Assembly (NCBI RefSeq): GCF_025639885.1 | Contig: NZ_CP106738.1 | Location: forward strand, 2,852,001 to 2,916,000 | Origin: Roseovarius pelagicus | Lineage (GTDB): Bacteria > Pseudomonadota > Alphaproteobacteria > Rhodobacterales > Rhodobacteraceae | Direction: 5' to 3' | DNA: 64,000 bases | Shown here: one piece after another, positions 59,058-64,000 of the stretch | Layout of the letters: every line of letters starts with the position of its first letter | How positions within the stretch are numbered: position 1 is the first letter of the stretch | Program-made: the position numbers and the translations under genes | The notes under the pieces: model-generated | What the model saw: only the letters and a program-made list of their open reading frames with translations | The model's database searches: none | Told to the model about the DNA's origin: nothing

Positions 59058-61739
59058 CTATTCTTTGGTCGCAGGTGCCTTCTTGGCTGCGGGTTTCTTC
59101 TTCGCCGTCGCTTTCTTTGCAGGTGCCTTCTTCTTGGCTGGCGCCTTGCGACCCTTGCCGGATTTCGCGGCCTTGGCGGTGATCAACTCCACGGCCATGT
59201 CCATGGTGACATCGTCCGGCTCTGTGCCTTTGGGCAGGGTGGCGTTGACTTTTTCCCACTTCACATACGGACCATAGCGCCCGTCCATTACATTGATAGG
59301 GCCGCCGTTCTCGGGGTGTTCGCCCAACTCCTTGAGCGGTTTGGCGGCCGCACGTCCCGCGCCGCGGCTGGCCAGTTTTTGTGCCAGCACCTCGACCGCG
59401 CGGTTCATGCCGATGGTAAAGACTTCATCGACCTCCTTGAGGTTCGCATAGAGTCGCCCATGTTTCACGAACGGGCCATAGCGCCCGATGCCCGCCTCGA
59501 TCATTTCACCATCATCAGGGTGCGGCCCGACCTTACGCGGCAGGCTGAGCAACGTCAGCGCCTTTTCCAGATCCATATCGTCGGTCGTCCAGCCCTTGGG
59601 TAGCGAGGCGCGCGGTGGCTTCTTGATTTCTTCGGTGGCTTCGCCACGCTGGACATAGGGGCCAAAGCGGCCACTGCGCAGACTGATCTCATCGCCAGCA
59701 TCTTCGCCCAGCACACGATCGCCGCCCTCTGCAGCATCACCGCCGATGGGCCGGGTATAGCGACATTCGGGATAATTGCCGCAACCGACAAAGCCGCCGG
59801 ATTTGGACGTTTTCAGGTGCAACTGTCCCTTGCCGCATAGCGGGCAGGTACGAGGATCGCTGCCGTCCTCGCGGGGCGGATACAGCGTCGGCGCCAGTGC
59901 ATCGTCCAGCACGTCGAGAACCTCGGTAATGCGCAACTCGGATGTTTCACCAATGGCGGCAGAGAAATCACGCCAGAACCGCCCCAGCAGTTCCTTATAG
60001 TCGGCTTCGCCCGCACTGACGTGATCCAGTTCTTCCTCAAGGTTGGCGGTAAACTCGTAACCGACATATTTGCGGAAGAAGTTGAGCAGGAATATCGTGA
60101 CGATCCGTCCCTTATCTTCGGGGATCAGGCGATTGCCGTCCTTGCGGACATATTCGCGGTCCTGAATCGTGGTCACGATGCTGGCGTAGGTCGATGGACG
60201 ACCAATGCCCAGCTCTTCCATTCGTTTCACCAAAGTCGCTTCGGTGTAGCGCGGCGGCGGTTGGGTGAAGGATTGCGACGCCAGCACCGCCTCGTTTTCG
60301 CTGAGAACGGCAGCGGCGTGAGCGGACATACCACCCTTTGCGGTCTCGTCTATCACGCTGTCTGATTTGTCGGCCTTGGCAAATTGCGCGCGCAATGACC
60401 CATCGGCAAAAGCGGCAGGTTCGCCCTGCGCGATTTGTGGCAGGCGACCATCCTCATCATCTGCGGGCTCGTCGCGGCCTTCCTCATAGACGCGCAAGAA
60501 GCCGTCAAACAGAACGACCTGCCCGGTGGCGCGCAAGCCGATCTGGCCATCATCGCTGCCGATCTCGACAGTGGTGCGCTCCAGTCGGGCAGCCTCCATC
60601 TGACAGGCAAGGGTGCGTTTCCAGATCAAATCATAGAGGCGAAATTGATCTTTGTCGGTGATCTTGAGCGCTGCCGCATCCTTGGTCATCTCGGTCGGGC
60701 GGATACATTCGTGGGCTTCTTGCGCGTTTTTCGCCTTGTTTTTGTACATGCGCGGGCTGCCCGGCACGTATTCCTTGCCGTACCTGTCGGTGATTGCATC
60801 GCGCACCGCATGCACCGCTTCGGGGGCCATGTCGATCCCATCGGTTCGCATATACGTGATGTAGCCTGCTTCATAGAGCCGTTGTGCAGCGCTCATCGTC
60901 TGGCGCGCGCCCATCCCGAATTTGCGGCTGGCCTCCTGTTGCAGGGTGGACGTCATAAAGGGGGCTGATGGGTTGCGACTACCCGGTTTGGCCTCGACAT
61001 TCACGACCTTCAGCGCGCGGCTGGTAACCGCCTGTACTGCCAGTTCGGCTTGGGTGGCATTCTCGAGATCGAATTTTTCCAGCTTTTTTCCGGCAAGGGT
61101 GGTCAGTCGCGCCTCGTACTCTTGTCCGCGTGGTGTGCTGAGCAGGGCCTTGACCGACCAATATTCACGGGCATCGAATGCTTCGATCTCCATCTCGCGC
61201 TCGACGATCAGACGCAGGCAGACTGATTGTACACGGCCCGCCGACTTGGCGCCGGGCAGCTTGCGCCATAGTACCGGGCTGAGATTGAAACCGACAAGAT
61301 AATCCAGTGCGCGGCGCGCCAGATAGGCCTCGACGAGCGGCGCGTCGACCTGACGGGGGTTTTCCATCGCTTGCGTGACGGCGGATTTTGTGATTGCGTT
61401 GAACACCACACGGCTCACCGGTGTATCTTTCTTGATCGCCTTGCGTTTACGCAGCGCCTCTTCGAGGTGCCAACTGATGGCCTCGCCTTCGCGGTCGGGG
61501 TCAGTCGCAAGGATCAGCGCGTTGTCGTCTTTCAAGGCATCGGCGATCGCTTTGACATGTTTGCGGCTGTCGTATCCGACTTCCCATTTCATGTCGAAAC
61601 CGTTCTCGGTGTCGACTGAACCGTCCTTGGGCGGCAGGTCGCGGACATGCCCGTAGGACGCCAGAACGATGTAATCCTTGCCCAGATATTTGTTGATTGT
61701 CTTGGCCTTGGCCGGAGATTCGACGACAACGACGGGCAT
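59058..61739 (-). CDS. topA: DNA topoisomerase I
   Basis: 893 residues. N-terminal Toprim domain (VVVVESPAKAKTINKYLG, DPDREGEAISWH), active-site Y296 in GYITYMRTDG, a zinc finger (CPLCGKGQLHL ... GCGNYPECRY), several short topoisomerase C-terminal repeats (FGPYVQRGE, YGPFVKHGR, YGPYVKWEK) and a Lys/Ala-rich tail (KKKAPAKKATAKKKPAAKK). It relaxes negative supercoils. The tail is typical of alphaproteobacteria. Confidence 0.96.
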   Translation of the reverse strand: MPVVVVESPAKAKTINKYLGKDYIVLASYGHVRDLPPKDGSVDTENGFDMKWEVGYDSRKHVKAIADALKDDNALILATDPDREGEAISWHLEEALRKRKAIKKDTPVSRVVFNAITKSAVTQAMENPRQVDAPLVEAYLARRALDYLVGFNLSPVLWRKLPGAKSAGRVQSVCLRLIVEREMEIEAFDAREYWSVKALLSTPRGQEYEARLTTLAGKKLEKFDLENATQAELAVQAVTSRALKVVNVEAKPGSRNPSAPFMTSTLQQEASRKFGMGARQTMSAAQRLYEAGYITYMRTDGIDMAPEAVHAVRDAITDRYGKEYVPGSPRMYKNKAKNAQEAHECIRPTEMTKDAAALKITDKDQFRLYDLIWKRTLACQMEAARLERTTVEIGSDDGQIGLRATGQVVLFDGFLRVYEEGRDEPADDEDGRLPQIAQGEPAAFADGSLRAQFAKADKSDSVIDETAKGGMSAHAAAVLSENEAVLASQSFTQPPPRYTEATLVKRMEELGIGRPSTYASIVTTIQDREYVRKDGNRLIPEDKGRIVTIFLLNFFRKYVGYEFTANLEEELDHVSAGEADYKELLGRFWRDFSAAIGETSELRITEVLDVLDDALAPTLYPPREDGSDPRTCPLCGKGQLHLKTSKSGGFVGCGNYPECRYTRPIGGDAAEGGDRVLGEDAGDEISLRSGRFGPYVQRGEATEEIKKPPRASLPKGWTTDDMDLEKALTLLSLPRKVGPHPDDGEMIEAGIGRYGPFVKHGRLYANLKEVDEVFTIGMNRAVEVLAQKLASRGAGRAAAKPLKELGEHPENGGPINVMDGRYGPYVKWEKVNATLPKGTEPDDVTMDMAVELITAKAAKSGKGRKAPAKKKAPAKKATAKKKPAAKKAPATKE

Positions 61740-62093
61740 GGACTTCCTTTCGACTCGGGGACTGGCACCTCATGGCGGCGGACCATGTGGGGTGCTGGAG
61801 CGATTTGTCAATGCAGCCAATGTGCCGCACGGGGCATGTGTGGCGTGTGGGATTTTGCAATTGCGTCTCGTATCGGGCAGCAATCGCAAGCCGCCGACTG
61901 TGGCGCAGAACTTATCAAAGATCAGTCCGGGAAGCGTCTTGAGGATGCGCAGCACCGGGGGCGATAGGCATGAGCCAATACGGAAAGAGGAATTTGTCTG
62001 CGACCATTCACCGCTGCGCGATGCGGGACGGAGGTGCGTCAGAGATAACTGTTGTGTGATATTGCTTCGGAGGTTCCGGTCTGATCGGCTTGT
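61740..62093. other. 354-base gap between topA and dprA
   Basis: Both flanking genes run on the minus strand. No credible gene is seen; a 61-codon minus-strand frame (61770-61955) has no motif, and a longer plus-strand frame (61678-62211) covers it as antisense. It should hold the topA promoter. Nothing recognised. Confidence 0.4.
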
Positions 62094-63281
62094 TCAGCTT
62101 ACACGTGACAGCAAGCCGCCAGGTTGTCGACAAATACGGCCTTCGATTTCGAGATCGACAAGAACGGGTGCAACACTGCGCGCGGGAGCACCGAGATCGC
62201 GGATCAGTTGATCTTCGGCCAGTGGTGACGGGCCGAGTCGGTCGAGGATCACGTCATGCAGATCTGCCGTTTCGCGCAGGCTGCGCCGGTCTGCGGGCCG
62301 TTCCCGATCGTCGGCAGCACTCGGGTTGCTTGCGGTTTCTGGTGAAACGGGCAGATCCAGTTGTATGCGTCTGGTATCCGGGTCAGCAGTTTGCGGCAGC
62401 GCCTCGATTACATCGGTCGCATTGCGAACCAGACGCGCACCATCACGGATCAGCATGTTACAGCCCGCCGTGCGTGCGTCAAAGGGATGCCCCGGCACCG
62501 CCATAACATCCCGCCCCTGATCAAGCGCATTGCGCGCCGTGATCAAAGAGCCGGATTTGGCCGCAGCCTCGATGATCACCACCGCCTGCGCTATGCCGCT
62601 GATAATGCGGTTGCGGGTTGGAAAGTGTCGGGCCTGAGGGACCGTGCCCATCGGTTGCTCTGACAGACGTATTCCGGTGCGCGCAACATCATCGGCCAAG
62701 CGTGCATTCTCTGCAGGGTATAGGATGTCGACGCCGCCTGCGAGTATCGCGACGGTCCCGGTTTTCAACGTTGCTGTATGCGCTGCGGCATCGACGCCGC
62801 GCGCCAGCCCGGACACGACGACATAGCCCTGCTGCGCCAGATCGCTGGCCAGCGCCCGTGCCATGCGTGTGCCCAATGATGAGGCATTGCGCGCGCCGAC
62901 CAGAGCAACCATGGGGCGTGCGAGTATGGCGGTATCCCCAATGGCCCACAGCATTGGCGGCGCATCGGGAATGCTGCGCAACAGACTGGGATACTCGGCA
63001 TCGGTGATAAATATTTGCCGCGCCCCGCTGGCATGTCCGGCGCGGCGCTCAGCATGGATCACCCCTTCGGGGCAAACACTATAATCCGTAACACCTGCCG
63101 CGCGGGCAATTTCGGGCAGCGCCTCTAGCGCGGCTTGTGCCGTGCCGTGTTCAGCAAGCAACCGATAGAAGGTTGCGATCCCGACACGCCGGGAGCGCAA
63201 CAGACGGAGCCACGACACCCGATCATCTTCCGTGGTGGGTGGGAGTGGGGGGTGAGTGGAAGGATGTGTATCCTCGGTCAT
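62094..63281 (-). CDS. dprA: DNA-processing protein DprA
   Basis: 395 residues. Rossmann-like core with VALVGARNASSLGTRMARALASDL and YVVVSGLARGVDAAAH (residues ~125-165), ESKSGSLITA-type motif AAAKSGSLITARNALDQGRDVMAVPG, and a C-terminal winged-helix tail (ILDRLGPSPLAEDQLIRDLG). It loads RecA onto incoming single strands during transformation. ATG 63281 is preferred to the upstream 63377 because the family N-terminus follows and a GGAG site is present. Confidence 0.93.
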   Translation of the reverse strand: MTEDTHPSTHPPLPPTTEDDRVSWLRLLRSRRVGIATFYRLLAEHGTAQAALEALPEIARAAGVTDYSVCPEGVIHAERRAGHASGARQIFITDAEYPSLLRSIPDAPPMLWAIGDTAILARPMVALVGARNASSLGTRMARALASDLAQQGYVVVSGLARGVDAAAHTATLKTGTVAILAGGVDILYPAENARLADDVARTGIRLSEQPMGTVPQARHFPTRNRIISGIAQAVVIIEAAAKSGSLITARNALDQGRDVMAVPGHPFDARTAGCNMLIRDGARLVRNATDVIEALPQTADPDTRRIQLDLPVSPETASNPSAADDRERPADRRSLRETADLHDVILDRLGPSPLAEDQLIRDLGAPARSVAPVLVDLEIEGRICRQPGGLLSRVS

Positions 63282-63563
63282 CGCAGCTCCGCCTGATTGC
63301 AAGAGGACATTAGGCAGCGCAGGGTTAATGGCGGGTAAACCAAAACGGGGCATTTCAGAAATGATCTCTGAAATCACCTAACGTATTGATTTACATTTCC
63401 AACATAGCAGGGGGCCTAACAGGTAATGTAGGGCTTCTATCCTGCTTCTCGCCGTAGCAGTTCCAGTCAGCACATCATTGGCCCGACGATTCGTAGCAAA
63501 TGGTGTGAACGCTTCCACCTGGCCCGTAGATGCATTTGCCGGAGGTATTCACGCGCAGCGCGC
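63282..63563. other. Intergenic region upstream of dprA
   Basis: 282 bases between tldD-like stop (63564) and dprA start, carrying the dprA promoter and the ATTTCAGA/TCTGAAAT repeat. Frames on both strands are short or shadow the tldD-like gene. Nothing else recognised. Confidence 0.35.
63352..63374. promoter_or_regulatory. 8-bp inverted repeat between tldD-like and dprA genes
   Basis: ATTTCAGA (63352-63359) and TCTGAAAT (63367-63374) form a perfect repeat with a 7-base spacer, 71 bases upstream of the dprA start on the minus strand. It may be an operator for dprA or an end-hairpin for the tldD-like gene. Confidence 0.4.
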
Positions 63564-64000
63564 TCAGGTCGCCGAACCGCCCACAGTCAGACCGCCAATC
63601 ATCACGGTCGGCTGGCCGACGCCCACGGGCACCCATTGGCCTTGCTTGCCGCAATTCCCCATGCCGGGATCAAGCGCCATGTCACTGCCGAGCGCCCTGA
63701 TCTGGTTGAGCGCAGTCGCGCCATCGCCGATCAGGGTGGCCCCTTTGACCGGTGCGCCAACCACGCCATTGCGAACGCGGTAGGCCTCGGTGCAGGAAAA
63801 CACGAACTTGCCGTTGGTGATGTCAACCTGCCCGCCACCAAAACCGACCGCGTAAATGCCATCCTGCAAGTCGGCCACGATGTCACCCGGTGCGGTGTCG
63901 CCACCCAGCATATAGGTGTTGGTCATGCGCGGCATCGGTGCGTGTGCATAGCTTTCGCGGCGTCCGTTTCCGGTGGGGGCGACACCCATTAGACGTGCGC
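63564..64000 (-). CDS. tldD: TldD-type metalloprotease regulator, C-terminal part (cut by window edge)
   Basis: The reading frame runs off the right edge, so only the C-terminal ~145 residues are visible. [55 protein letters not shown] and [26 protein letters not shown] are typical of the TldD C-terminus. TldD with TldE (PmbA) cleaves modified peptides such as microcins. The partner gene is not in the window. Confidence 0.92.
   Translation of the reverse strand, partial: ARLMGVAPTGNGRRESYAHAPMPRMTNTYMLGGDTAPGDIVADLQDGIYAVGFGGGQVDITNGKFVFSCTEAYRVRNGVVGAPVKGATLIGDGATALNQIRALGSDMALDPGMGNCGKQGQWVPVGVGQPTVMIGGLTVGGSAT

Noticed and set aside
61678..62211. 177-codon plus-strand frame between topA and dprA
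   Set aside because: It overlaps both topA and dprA in antisense, is Arg/Cys-rich without motif and has no good ribosome site.
1..64000. CRISPR arrays, tRNA/rRNA genes, insertion sequences or prophage
   Set aside because: I found no regularly spaced repeats, cloverleaf-like segments with conserved arms, transposase or integrase motifs, or phage structural genes.

Overview
The window looks like chromosomal DNA of a marine Rhodobacterales (Roseobacter-group) alphaproteobacterium. Supporting signs are a class I lysyl-tRNA synthetase, Flp pilins of the DEDGAVTVDW type, tandem dimethylglycine-dehydrogenase-like flavoproteins, high GC with short intergenic gaps, and GC-rich hairpins after stop codons. 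I found no tRNA, rRNA, CRISPR array, insertion sequence or prophage.

Layout. 0-7 kb: a frameshifted S49 peptidase, a tiny membrane-anchored zinc-ribbon protein, a Ca/Na antiporter, uvrC, pgsA, moaD, moaE and an SCP2-domain protein. 6.1-13.6 kb: the most unusual part. A tight run of nine plus-strand genes encodes exported proteins: two DUF4384-like proteins, an OmpA-like protein, a lipoprotein, two tandem trypsin-type proteases, an HExxH metallopeptidase, an unknown, and a divergent M14-carboxypeptidase-like protein. It faces a small minus-strand pair (possible winged-helix protein plus a secreted peptide) across a 159-170 bp region with a perfect inverted repeat. 13.6-25.6 kb: a UbiH-type hydroxylase, amidase, aminotransferase, ftsK, exoD-like and lolA-like genes, a transglycosylase lipoprotein, an AEC transporter, hspQ and gamma-glutamyltransferase. 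25.9-28.6 kb: a STAS/anti-sigma kinase pair, thiolase and free-methionine-R-sulfoxide reductase.

28.7-36.2 kb is a probable methylated-amine module: XRE-cupin regulator, LysE exporter, GFA-family protein, then two DMGDH-like flavoproteins flanking a homocysteine S-methyltransferase. The order suggests oxidative N-demethylation coupled to methyl transfer and one-carbon disposal. 36.2-43.1 kb holds a GlcD-type oxidase with a stand-alone Lrp ligand domain, a TerB-like protein, class I LysRS, a lipoprotein cytochrome c and an Lhr-like helicase.

43.2-55.6 kb is a complete tad (tight adherence, Flp pilus) locus on the minus strand: flp1, flp2, rcpC, rcpA, ompA-like, tadZ, tadA, tadB, tadC, two TPR lipoproteins, prepilin peptidase and an AAA ATPase. 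Hairpins between flp1/flp2, after rcpC and after the ompA-like gene split it into likely transcriptional segments. A lytic transglycosylase is divergent from flp1. 56.9-64 kb: scoB/scoA, a Tat-type L,D-transpeptidase, topA, dprA and a tldD-like gene cut by the right edge.

All functional calls come from reading motifs by eye; no database search was run.
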